NCBI GenBank assembly: GCA_964541155.1
Contig: CAZIPC010000001.1
Span: forward strand, 186,001 to 250,000
DNA length: 64,000 bases
DNA from: UBA4416 sp964541155
GTDB taxonomy: Bacteria > Bacteroidota > Bacteroidia > B-17B0 > Aurantibacillaceae
Direction of reading: 5' to 3'
Shown: positions 8,648-16,371 of the stretch, piece by piece
Position numbering within the stretch: the first letter of the stretch is position 1
Layout of the letters: every line of letters starts with the position of its first letter
Translations under genes and position numbers: made by a program
Notes under the pieces: generated by a model
What the model saw: the letters and a program-made list of their open reading frames with translations, nothing else
What the model was told of the DNA's origin: nothing
Database searches by the model: none

Positions 8648-9916
8648 ATGATTAAAGCAGATGTATTATTAGGCCTTCAATGGGGCGATGAAGGAAAAGG
8701 TAAAATTGTAGATGTATTAACACCAAAATACGATATTATTGCTCGTTTCCAAGGAGGGCCAAATGCAGGTCATACCTTAGAATTTAATGGAATTAAACAT
8801 GTTTTACATACAATTCCTAGTGGTATATTTCATCCTACAGCCTTAAATATTGTTGGTAATGGTGTAGTTATTGATCCTGTAATTTTTAAAAAAGAAATTG
8901 ATGCTTTAGTAACAATGGGTGTTGATGTAAATAAAAAATTAGTGATTAGTAAAAGAGCTCATTTAATTTTACCAACTCATCGTTTAATAGATGCTGCAAG
9001 TGAAGCTGCTAAAGGAAAAGATAAAATTGGGTCAACATTAAAAGGGATAGGACCAACTTATATGGACAAAACTGGACGTAATGGTTTACGAGTTGGAGAT
9101 ATTGAAAGTCCTAATTTTAAAGAAAAATACAATGCATTAGTTGAAAAACACAAACAAATATTAAATTTTCATAATTTCGAGTATAATTTATCAGAATTAG
9201 AGCCTACCTGGTTTTCAGCTATTGAAGAATTAAAAAAATTAAAGTTTATAGATACAGAGCATTTTATAAATGATGCAATTAAAAAAGGTCAAAAAATATT
9301 AGCAGAAGGTGCTCAGGGATCTCTGTTAGATATTGATTTTGGGTCATATCCATTTGTAACCTCTTCAAATACAATATGTGCAGGAGCTTGCAATGGATTA
9401 GGAATTGCTCCAAATAGAATAGGTAACGTTATTGGTATTTTTAAAGCATATTGCACACGAGTTGGAAGTGGGCCTTTTCCAACAGAACTAGATAATGAAG
9501 TAGGAGAAAAAATTCGCCAAATAGGTAGAGAATTTGGTGCAACAACAGGACGAGCTCGTCGATGTGGATGGTTAGATATTCCAGCATTAAAATATGCTAT
9601 TGCCATAAATGGAGTAACAGAACTAATGATGATGAAAGCAGATATTTTATCTGATTTTGATACACTGCAAGTATGTACGCATTACATCCATAAAGGAGAA
9701 AAAATAGATTATTTGCCATATAGCATTGATCCTTCAGATGTAACACCAGTTTATGAAGAAGTTAAAGGTTGGAATGTGGATTTAACTAAAATGACAGAAA
9801 AAGATTCGTTACCAAAAGAATTAATTGATTATGTTAAATACATTGAGAAATTAGTTGAAGTGCCTATTAGCATTGTATCTATAGGTCCTGATAGAACTCA
9901 AACTATTTTTATGTAA
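8648..9916 (+). CDS. purA: Adenylosuccinate synthase
   Basis: 422-residue adenylosuccinate synthetase, the first committed step from IMP to AMP (IMP + aspartate + GTP). The GTP-binding P-loop GDEGKGK is at 13-19, followed by QGGPNAGHT and the family signatures KGIGPTYMDK and GATTGRARRCGW. The length equals the normal bacterial enzyme. It is preceded by a good -7 element and appears monocistronic, 88 bases before pyrR. It belongs with the other nucleotide genes in this part of the window (pyrR, pyrB, guaA). Confidence 0.97.
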   Translation: MIKADVLLGLQWGDEGKGKIVDVLTPKYDIIARFQGGPNAGHTLEFNGIKHVLHTIPSGIFHPTALNIVGNGVVIDPVIFKKEIDALVTMGVDVNKKLVISKRAHLILPTHRLIDAASEAAKGKDKIGSTLKGIGPTYMDKTGRNGLRVGDIESPNFKEKYNALVEKHKQILNFHNFEYNLSELEPTWFSAIEELKKLKFIDTEHFINDAIKKGQKILAEGAQGSLLDIDFGSYPFVTSSNTICAGACNGLGIAPNRIGNVIGIFKAYCTRVGSGPFPTELDNEVGEKIRQIGREFGATTGRARRCGWLDIPALKYAIAINGVTELMMMKADILSDFDTLQVCTHYIHKGEKIDYLPYSIDPSDVTPVYEEVKGWNVDLTKMTEKDSLPKELIDYVKYIEKLVEVPISIVSIGPDRTQTIFM

Positions 9917-10004
9917 ATTTTAATTACTCAAAACATAAAAAGAATACAACTAATTTCTATGTAAAATATGATAAAAAAGTGTTACTTTTAAAAAATTAAA
10001 AACA

Positions 10005-10535
10005 GTGAAGCCAAGAGTTTTATTAGAAAATAAACAATTAGAAGTTACTCTTACCAGACTTTGCTATCAATTAATAGAAGTTCACAATGATTTTAGTAAT
10101 ACCGTAATTATTGGTCTTCAGCCACGAGGTATTTATTTGGCACATCGAATACATGACTTATTAGAACGTATTTTAAACAAAAAAGTACATTGTGGAGATT
10201 TAGACATTACATTTTATAGAGATGATTTTCGTAAAAAAGAACTAATTCCTAATCGTACAAATATTGATTTTATTATAGAAGATAAAAATGTTATTTTGGT
10301 AGATGATGTATTATTTACTGGAAGAACAATTCGTGCAGGATTAGATGCCATGTTAGCTTTTGGAAGGCCAAATGATGTAGAATTATTGGTTTTAGTAGAC
10401 AGAAGATTTAGTAGGCATGTGCCAATTCAAGCAAAATATACAGGATTAGTTATCGACTCTATTAAATCTCAAAATGTTAAAGTAGAGTGGAAAGAAACAG
10501 ATGGTAAAGATAGAGTAACATTAATAGATAAATAA
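10005..10535 (+). CDS. pyrR: PyrR-type phosphoribosyltransferase / pyrimidine regulator
   Basis: 176-residue type I phosphoribosyltransferase. The PRPP-binding loop VILVDDVLFTGRT is at about 96-108 and the LQPRGIYLA region is typical of PyrR, which can act as uracil phosphoribosyltransferase and, in Gram-positives, as an RNA-binding attenuator. The start is GTG at 10005. No PyrR-binding antiterminator structure is visible in the 88-base leader, so an enzymatic role or another mode of control is possible here. pyrB lies two genes downstream in the same run, which supports a pyrimidine role. Confidence 0.9.
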   Translation: MKPRVLLENKQLEVTLTRLCYQLIEVHNDFSNTVIIGLQPRGIYLAHRIHDLLERILNKKVHCGDLDITFYRDDFRKKELIPNRTNIDFIIEDKNVILVDDVLFTGRTIRAGLDAMLAFGRPNDVELLVLVDRRFSRHVPIQAKYTGLVIDSIKSQNVKVEWKETDGKDRVTLIDK

Positions 10536-10540
10536 AAATA

Positions 10541-11047
10541 ATGCGACCACAAAAAAAAGATTATATACCATATTTTGAGAATTATATCAATCTAATTCCG
10601 GAAGATGATATAATTTCCGCATTAAAAAATAACCATCAAGTTATTTTAGACTTTATTGAAGAAATACCTCGTCAAAAATTAAATTATTTTTACGACGAAG
10701 GCAAATGGACAGTTAAGCAAGTCATAAATCATATTATTGATACAGAAAGAATTTTAAGCTACAGAGCCTTACGTTTTGCAAGGGGAGATAATCAACAAGT
10801 ATTAAGTTTTGATGAAAATTTATATGTAGCAAATGCAAATTTATCAAATACAAATAGTCAGTTATTAGTTGATGAATTTGATTCAGTAAGACTATCTAAT
10901 GTTTTGTTTTTTAAGCAATTATCAGAAAAAGAATTATTATTAAAAGGTAAAATGTCATCTGGAGAAACCAATGTATTATCATTAGGGTATTTCATGTGTG
11001 GTCATGCACAACATCATATCAATATTATTAAAGAAAGATATTTATAA
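10541..11047 (+). CDS. DinB family protein in the pyrR-pyrB operon
   Basis: 168-residue four-helix DinB-fold protein. Candidate metal-ligand histidines are in VKQVINHIIDTERIL and in the C-terminal GHAQHHINIIKERY, matching the three-histidine pattern of the DinB_2 family. Members include thiol-dependent S-transferases and many uncharacterised proteins, so no reaction is assigned. It is five bases after pyrR and three bases before pyrB, so it is almost certainly co-transcribed with them. The reason for its place among pyrimidine genes is unknown. Confidence 0.82.
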   Translation: MRPQKKDYIPYFENYINLIPEDDIISALKNNHQVILDFIEEIPRQKLNYFYDEGKWTVKQVINHIIDTERILSYRALRFARGDNQQVLSFDENLYVANANLSNTNSQLLVDEFDSVRLSNVLFFKQLSEKELLLKGKMSSGETNVLSLGYFMCGHAQHHINIIKERYL

Positions 11048-11050
11048 ATC

Positions 11051-11974
11051 ATGAGCAACTTAAGCGTCAATCATCTATTAGGAATAAAATATATCACTAA
11101 AAATGATATTCAATTAATATTAGATACCGCTACAAATTTTAAAGAAGTTCTAAATCGCCCTATCAAAAAAGTACCTTCTTTAAGAGATTTAACTGTTGCA
11201 AATTTATTTTTCGAAAATTCTACCCGAACTCGTTTGTCTTTTGAACTAGCTCAAAAACGATTAAGCGCTGATGTTGTTAATTTTTCAGCATCTTCCTCAT
11301 CAGTTAAAAAAGGAGAAACGTTAATAGATACAGTAAATAACATACTAGCCATGAAAGTAGATATGGTTGTGATGAGACATTCAAGTGCTGGAGCTGCTGA
11401 ATTTTTGTCAAGAAAAGTGAATGCTAAAATAGTAAATGCAGGAGATGGCGCACACGAACATCCAACCCAGGCATTACTTGATGCGTTTTCAATGCGAGAG
11501 AAATTGGGAGATTTAAAAGGTAAAAAAATTGCTATTGTTGGTGATATTTTACACTCTCGAGTGGCTTTATCTAATATATTTTGTTTACAAAAATTAGGAG
11601 CAGAAGTTAAAGTTTGTGGTCCAACAACTTTAATTCCTAAATACATAGAAAGTTTAGGAGTAAAAGTAGAGACAGATTTACGTAAAACATTAGAATGGTG
11701 TGATGTTGCAAATATGCTTCGTATTCAGTTAGAAAGACAAGATATTAAGTTTTTCCCTTCTTTAAGAGAATACACAATGTTATATGGTTTAGATAAAACT
11801 TTATTAGATTCCTTATCAAAAAAAATAATCATTATGCATCCAGGACCTATTAATAGAGGTGTTGAAATTACAAGTGAAGTAGCAGATAGTAGCCAATCTA
11901 TCATTTTAGATCAGGTAGAAAATGGTGTTGCTGTTCGTATGGCAGTTATGTTTTTATTAGCAGGTCGCCAATAA
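11051..11974 (+). CDS. pyrB: Aspartate carbamoyltransferase catalytic subunit
   Basis: 307-residue transcarbamylase that makes carbamoyl-aspartate, the first committed step of pyrimidine synthesis. The carbamoyl-phosphate loop FENSTRTRLSFE includes STRT (57-60). DGAHEHPTQALLDA and the C-terminal MHPGPINRGVEI with the ATCase-specific ending mark aspartate rather than ornithine as acceptor. No regulatory pyrI is present. It is the last gene of pyrR-dinB-pyrB. The length is normal. Confidence 0.96.
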   Translation: MSNLSVNHLLGIKYITKNDIQLILDTATNFKEVLNRPIKKVPSLRDLTVANLFFENSTRTRLSFELAQKRLSADVVNFSASSSSVKKGETLIDTVNNILAMKVDMVVMRHSSAGAAEFLSRKVNAKIVNAGDGAHEHPTQALLDAFSMREKLGDLKGKKIAIVGDILHSRVALSNIFCLQKLGAEVKVCGPTTLIPKYIESLGVKVETDLRKTLEWCDVANMLRIQLERQDIKFFPSLREYTMLYGLDKTLLDSLSKKIIIMHPGPINRGVEITSEVADSSQSIILDQVENGVAVRMAVMFLLAGRQ

Positions 11975-12052
11975 TTTTTTAAATTGAATAATAATTTTTA
12001 ATAAATTTACTAATGTAAACCAGAGGTATAACCTCATTAAAAAAATAATTAT

Positions 12053-12901
12053 ATGAAAAAAATTTACTTAAGTATTATTTCGGTAGCAGCAACATTAAGC
12101 TCCTTATCAGCTCAAATTGCCCCAACATGTTCATTAAATCCTACGTTTATAGCAAGTAATAATGTTGGTGTTTTTCCAGACAGTGTTACTAATTTTATTT
12201 CAGGTACTGTAGGAGTACCTTATTTACAAAATATTACTGTAAAAGTACCTCAAGATACATCTGCATCAGGATTTACCTTTTGTTTCAATAAATTTGTATT
12301 AAACACTCCTACAGGTATTACTAACTATAATTTACCTCCAGGTTTAATGATTGGATCATCAACATCAGCTGTTTTAAACGGAACAGTGAATGGAGCTCCA
12401 TCATTATTATTTCCTGGTAATGCAAATAACTGTGCGTCTATTTATGGTACCCCAACAACGGCTGGTTCATATACATTACAATTAGAAATTCAACCCTACG
12501 TAAATGGGCCAGTTACTCCATTTACACCATGTAGTAACAATCCATCAGGAGGAAGTACAAACATTACACCTGCACAATTATTAAGATATTATATTATAAA
12601 TATTAATGCACCAACCGGTGTATTAGATTTAGGAAAAGATAAAATGGCTCTATATCAAAATGAACCAAATCCTTTTACTCGAAATACAGATATTAAATTT
12701 TATGTAGAAGGCGAGGATGACGCTATTATTACAATATATAATTCATTAGGTGCTATTGTAAATCAACAAATTGTAACCACAAGAATAGGAGAAAATAAAG
12801 TTAAAATAGATGCATCAACTTTATCTAGTGGCACCTATATTTATTCACTTAAGTATAAAGATGCTGTTATAACTAAACGAATGATGCTAATTAATAATTA
12901 A
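12053..12901 (+). CDS. T9SS type A sorting domain-containing secreted protein
   Basis: 282-residue secreted protein with an N-terminal signal peptide (1-20, ending LSAQ). The middle region (about 25-185) is rich in Asn, Pro, Thr and Gly, contains a few cysteines, and has no domain I recognise. Residues about 200-282 form a type A T9SS C-terminal signal (YQNEPNPFTRNT, ITIYNSLGA, SSGTYIYSLK), which directs passage through the Por secretion machinery and often surface anchoring. A short hairpin-like CAGAGGTATAACCTC element lies in its leader. The function of the exported part is unknown. Confidence 0.82.
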   Translation: MKKIYLSIISVAATLSSLSAQIAPTCSLNPTFIASNNVGVFPDSVTNFISGTVGVPYLQNITVKVPQDTSASGFTFCFNKFVLNTPTGITNYNLPPGLMIGSSTSAVLNGTVNGAPSLLFPGNANNCASIYGTPTTAGSYTLQLEIQPYVNGPVTPFTPCSNNPSGGSTNITPAQLLRYYIININAPTGVLDLGKDKMALYQNEPNPFTRNTDIKFYVEGEDDAIITIYNSLGAIVNQQIVTTRIGENKVKIDASTLSSGTYIYSLKYKDAVITKRMMLINN

Positions 12902-12912
12902 TGATTAATTTC

Positions 12913-12919
12913 GGAGGAG
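12913..12919 (+). promoter_or_regulatory. Unusually strong Shine-Dalgarno sequence before the RNase Z gene
   Basis: GGAGGAG lies nine bases before the ATG at 12929. Genes in this window otherwise start after A/T-rich leaders without a recognisable Shine-Dalgarno, as is usual for Bacteroidota. The match is to the 16S anti-Shine-Dalgarno core. It also confirms the ATG at 12929 as the start. Confidence 0.6.
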
Positions 12920-12928
12920 TAATTTCTA

Positions 12929-13849
12929 ATGTCAAAGCAATCCTTCGAATTATTAATATTAGGTAGTAGTGCGGCAACGCCTACAGTAAATAGAAATCCA
13001 ACCGCTCAACTATTAAATATAGCTGAGCGGTTTTTTTTAATAGATTGTGGCGAAGGAACTCAAATGCAGTTAAGGAAATATAAAGCGCGAATACAGAGTA
13101 TTAATCATATTTTTATTAGCCATTTACATGGCGACCATTTTTTTGGGTTGCCAGGTTTATTAGCAAGTATGCATTTATTAGGACGTAAAAATGAATTAAT
13201 CATATACGGTCCAAAAGATTTAGAAGAAATTATTTATATAATTAATAAATATTCAGACACTTACTTAACTTACCCCATAAAATTTGTGCATACTCAACAT
13301 ACAGTCAAAAAACTGCTTTTTGAGGATGATAAAGTAGAAATATACTCCATACCATTAAAACATAGAGTAAATACAACAGGATTTTTATTTAAAGAAAAAC
13401 CATTTGCTCGAAATATTGATAAATATAAATTAGAAAAAATGAACGTTTCAGTTGCCGAAATTCATAAATTGAAATTAGGAATGGATGCAACTGATAATTT
13501 TGGCAATAGAATTAAAAATGAATTCTTAACAATAGATCCTCCAAACCCTAGAAGTTATGCGTTTTGTAGTGACACAAAATTTTTCGAAGAATTAGCTATT
13601 GATATAAAAAACGTTGATTTACTTTATCATGAATCAACATTTTTGGAAGATAAAGAAGATAGAGCAAAAGAAACATTTCATAGTACGGCTCAGCAGGCTG
13701 CAAAAATGGCTAATTTAGTTAATTGTAAGAAATTACTATTAGGTCATTTTTCGGCGAGATACAGTAACTTGGAAGATTTTTTAAATGAGGCAAAGCCTAT
13801 TTTTTTGAATACAGAATTGGCTACAGAAGGGCAAATATTTTCTTTATAG
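12929..13849 (+). CDS. rnz: Ribonuclease Z
   Basis: 306-residue tRNA 3'-processing endonuclease of the short RNase Z (ElaC) type, which removes 3' trailers from tRNA precursors. The metallo-beta-lactamase motif HLHGDH is at 65-70, with the early LGSSAATPT signature and the C-terminal HSTAQQAA and LGHFSARY motifs that carry further zinc ligands. The length is usual for the homodimeric form. It lies 27 bases after the T9SS protein gene and has its own strong Shine-Dalgarno sequence. The CCA-adding enzyme needed for tRNAs lacking encoded CCA is elsewhere in the window (near 36 kb). Confidence 0.93.
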   Translation: MSKQSFELLILGSSAATPTVNRNPTAQLLNIAERFFLIDCGEGTQMQLRKYKARIQSINHIFISHLHGDHFFGLPGLLASMHLLGRKNELIIYGPKDLEEIIYIINKYSDTYLTYPIKFVHTQHTVKKLLFEDDKVEIYSIPLKHRVNTTGFLFKEKPFARNIDKYKLEKMNVSVAEIHKLKLGMDATDNFGNRIKNEFLTIDPPNPRSYAFCSDTKFFEELAIDIKNVDLLYHESTFLEDKEDRAKETFHSTAQQAAKMANLVNCKKLLLGHFSARYSNLEDFLNEAKPIFLNTELATEGQIFSL

Positions 13850-13924
13850 AGTCTACTTAATAAAATAAACTAAATATTGTGAATTAATTTGTCATATTTA
13901 ATTTTGAAATTAGTTTATGAAACG

Positions 13925-13932
13925 TATCTTTG
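13925..13932 (+). promoter_or_regulatory. Candidate -7 promoter element (TATCTTTG) for the LuxR-type regulator
   Basis: A full match to TAnnTTTG. A TTTG at 13903-13906 lies 18 bases upstream, good spacing for the -33 box of Bacteroidota promoters. The coding ATG follows at 13964, giving a leader of roughly 25 bases. Confidence 0.6.
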
Positions 13933-13963
13933 TTTAAAATTAATCTAAATAAGCTTTTTAATA

Positions 13964-14620
13964 ATGATATCAGTACTCATAGCCGATAAAAACTACTTAA
14001 GTAGATTAGGACTTTTTACATTATTAAGCACTTCATCTAATTTTGAGGTGGAATATACAGATGATGATAATTTTGAACATTTAGTAGCTACTATTCAAAA
14101 CAAAAAGCCAAAAATATTAGTATTAGATTTTCAATCCCTTAAATTTAATTCTACACAAATTTCAATTTTAACCAAAACATTTAAGAAATTACAAGTATTA
14201 GCAATTACCGATTATTTGAGCAGAAACGAAATGCAAACAGCACTAAATTCTGGAATAAGAAGTTATTTATTAAAAGAATGTGATAAAGAAGAAATTTTGG
14301 AAGCTTTACATTCAACATATAATGGAGAGCGTTTTTTATGTGGTAAGCTAGCTTATTTTTTAGCAAATACAGATGACTTAGATGTATTAAAACCTAAATT
14401 AGATAAAGTTTCATGTCAGGGCCTTGGAATTACAGATAGAGAGTTAGACATCATTCGTTTAATTTCAGAAGGATTATCCAATAAACTAATTGCTGATAAA
14501 TTAGATTTAAGCACTCATACCGTTAATACACATCGTAAAAATATTATGAGTAAGCTTGAAATTTCTAATACAGCAGGAATAGTTATGTTTGCTGTAAAAA
14601 ATAACCTATTACACGTTTAG
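13964..14620 (+). CDS. LuxR/NarL-type response regulator
   Basis: 218-residue two-domain regulator. Residues 1-120 form a receiver-like domain with LIADKN at the N-terminus and the probable phospho-acceptor Asp55 in VLDFQS; a Lys in SYLLKEC (about 104) matches the conserved position. Residues about 150-215 are a LuxR helix-turn-helix (ITDRELDIIRLISEGLSNKLIADKLDLSTHTVNTHRKNI). No sensor kinase is adjacent, so the partner is unknown. A good promoter precedes it, and a 35-codon membrane ORF starts four bases after its stop and may be co-transcribed. Confidence 0.9.
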   Translation: MISVLIADKNYLSRLGLFTLLSTSSNFEVEYTDDDNFEHLVATIQNKKPKILVLDFQSLKFNSTQISILTKTFKKLQVLAITDYLSRNEMQTALNSGIRSYLLKECDKEEILEALHSTYNGERFLCGKLAYFLANTDDLDVLKPKLDKVSCQGLGITDRELDIIRLISEGLSNKLIADKLDLSTHTVNTHRKNIMSKLEISNTAGIVMFAVKNNLLHV

Positions 14621-14624
14621 TATT

Positions 14625-14732
14625 ATGCAATCATCTTTAGAATTAAGTGATTTTTTTATTTTATTTTTAATTGCAGCAGTATTTAGTTTAGGAGTTTATA
14701 CTCTTATTAAATTTATTAAGAGTAAAGATTAA
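14625..14732 (+). CDS. Small single-pass membrane protein (35 aa), unknown function
   Basis: A 35-codon ORF starting with ATG four bases after the LuxR-type regulator. It has a short polar/acidic N-terminus (MQSSLELSD), a hydrophobic segment of about 20 residues (FFILFLIAAVFSLGVYTLIKF) and a Lys-rich end (IKSKD), the standard layout of a small inner-membrane protein with a positive cytoplasmic tail. I do not recognise a family. The tight linkage and clean transmembrane profile favour a real gene, but an ORF this short can arise by chance. It might be a partner or target of the regulator, which is speculation. Confidence 0.45.
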   Translation: MQSSLELSDFFILFLIAAVFSLGVYTLIKFIKSKD

Positions 14733-14790
14733 TTTTTATTTTTTTTTATATAATTTTTACATCTTAATCTCTTAAAACCAAAGATTTACA

Positions 14791-14798
14791 TATCTTTG
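14791..14798 (+). promoter_or_regulatory. Candidate -7 promoter element (TATCTTTG) for guaA
   Basis: A full match to TAnnTTTG only eight bases before the guaA ATG at 14807. If used, the transcript would be almost leaderless. No convincing TTG is seen at the -33 spacing, so confidence is moderate. Confidence 0.45.
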
Positions 14799-14806
14799 CT
14801 TGCTAT

Positions 14807-16336
14807 ATGCAAGAACAAATTTTAATCCTCGATTTTGGCTCTCAATTCACACAACTTATAGCTCGTCGTTTGCGAGAAATGAATGTGTACTGTGAAATAC
14901 ATCCATTTAATAAAATACCAGAACTTACTCCAAACATAAAAGGAGTTATATTATCAGGTAGCCCACATAGTGTTAGACAAGAAAATCCATTAAATCCTAG
15001 TTTAGAACACATAAAAGGTAAAATGCCTTTGTTAGGAATTTGTTATGGAGCACAACTACTTGCTCATTTTTATGGTGGAGAAGTTGGTAAATCTAACTCA
15101 AGAGAGTATGGTAGAGCTAATTTAAGTTTTGTGGAAGATAATAATCCATTATTTAAAGGAATTAGTAATGAGTCTCAAGTATGGATGAGTCATGCAGATA
15201 CCATTTTAAAAGTACCAGAAACCTATCATATTATTGCAAGTACTCATGATGTAAAAGTAGCTGGTTTTACTATAACAGGCGAACAAACTTGGGGTATTCA
15301 GTTTCATCCAGAAGTTTATCATTCTTCAGAAGGCGCAGTGTTATTGCAGAATTTTGTTAAAGGAATATGTGGTTGCAAAGGCACATGGACTTCAGATTCG
15401 TTTATTGACACAACAGTGGCAGAATTAAAATTAAAATTAGGAAATGATAAAGTTGTTTTAGGATTATCGGGAGGCGTGGATAGTAGTGTAGCAGCTGTTT
15501 TACTTCATAAAGCTATTGGAAGTAATTTACATTGTATATTTGTAGATAATGGCTTATTACGTAAAAATGAATTTGAAAATGTTTTAGATTCATATAAACA
15601 TATGGGCCTAAATGTAAAAGGTGTTAATGCTAAACAACGTTTTTACGATGCCTTAAAAAATGTTTCAGATCCAGAAACAAAACGTAAAGCAATTGGTAAA
15701 GCATTTGTTGATGTATTTGACGATGAATCAAAATTAATTACAGATGCAAAATGGTTAGGTCAAGGTACCATTTATCCTGACGTTATTGAAAGCTTATCAG
15801 TAAATGGTCCGTCAGCTACAATTAAATCTCATCATAACGTAGGTGGTTTACCAGATTACATGAAACTTTCTGTAGTAGAGCCACTAAGAAGTTTATTTAA
15901 AGATGAAGTTAGAAGAGTAGGAAAGGCACTTGGGATAGATGATACATTAATTGGTCGTCATCCATTTCCAGGACCAGGCTTAGCTATTCGTATTTTAGGT
16001 GACATTACAGCCGAAAAAGTACAATTACTTCAAGATGTGGATGCTATCTTTATTGATGGATTAAAATCATCTGGTTTATATGATAACGTTTGGCAAGCTG
16101 GAGCTATTCTATTGCCAATACAAAGTGTTGGTGTAATGGGAGATGAAAGAACATACGAAAAAGTAGTAGCTTTAAGAGCAGTTTCTTCTACAGATGGTAT
16201 GACTGCAGATTGGTGCCATTTACCGTATGAATTTTTAGCAAAAATATCAAACGATATCATCAATAAAGTAAAAGGTGTTAATAGAGTAGTTTATGACATA
16301 TCGTCTAAACCTCCTGCTACCATTGAATGGGAATAA
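14807..16336 (+). CDS. guaA: GMP synthase (glutamine-hydrolysing)
   Basis: 509-residue two-domain enzyme converting XMP to GMP. The N-terminal class I glutamine amidotransferase domain has the nucleophile Cys79 in GICYGAQL and the His/Glu pair in GIQFHPEVYHS. The ATP-pyrophosphatase domain has the P-loop LSGGVDSSV (about 220), and the C-terminal dimerisation region contains GRHPFPGPGLAIR and ends KPPATIEWE, the canonical GuaA ending. The length is normal. It is probably transcribed from the promoter just upstream; the LysM gene follows 35 bases later. Confidence 0.97.
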   Translation: MQEQILILDFGSQFTQLIARRLREMNVYCEIHPFNKIPELTPNIKGVILSGSPHSVRQENPLNPSLEHIKGKMPLLGICYGAQLLAHFYGGEVGKSNSREYGRANLSFVEDNNPLFKGISNESQVWMSHADTILKVPETYHIIASTHDVKVAGFTITGEQTWGIQFHPEVYHSSEGAVLLQNFVKGICGCKGTWTSDSFIDTTVAELKLKLGNDKVVLGLSGGVDSSVAAVLLHKAIGSNLHCIFVDNGLLRKNEFENVLDSYKHMGLNVKGVNAKQRFYDALKNVSDPETKRKAIGKAFVDVFDDESKLITDAKWLGQGTIYPDVIESLSVNGPSATIKSHHNVGGLPDYMKLSVVEPLRSLFKDEVRRVGKALGIDDTLIGRHPFPGPGLAIRILGDITAEKVQLLQDVDAIFIDGLKSSGLYDNVWQAGAILLPIQSVGVMGDERTYEKVVALRAVSSTDGMTADWCHLPYEFLAKISNDIINKVKGVNRVVYDISSKPPATIEWE

Positions 16337-16371
16337 AAAAGTAACAGTTTAAGATTGTAATTTTATAATAA

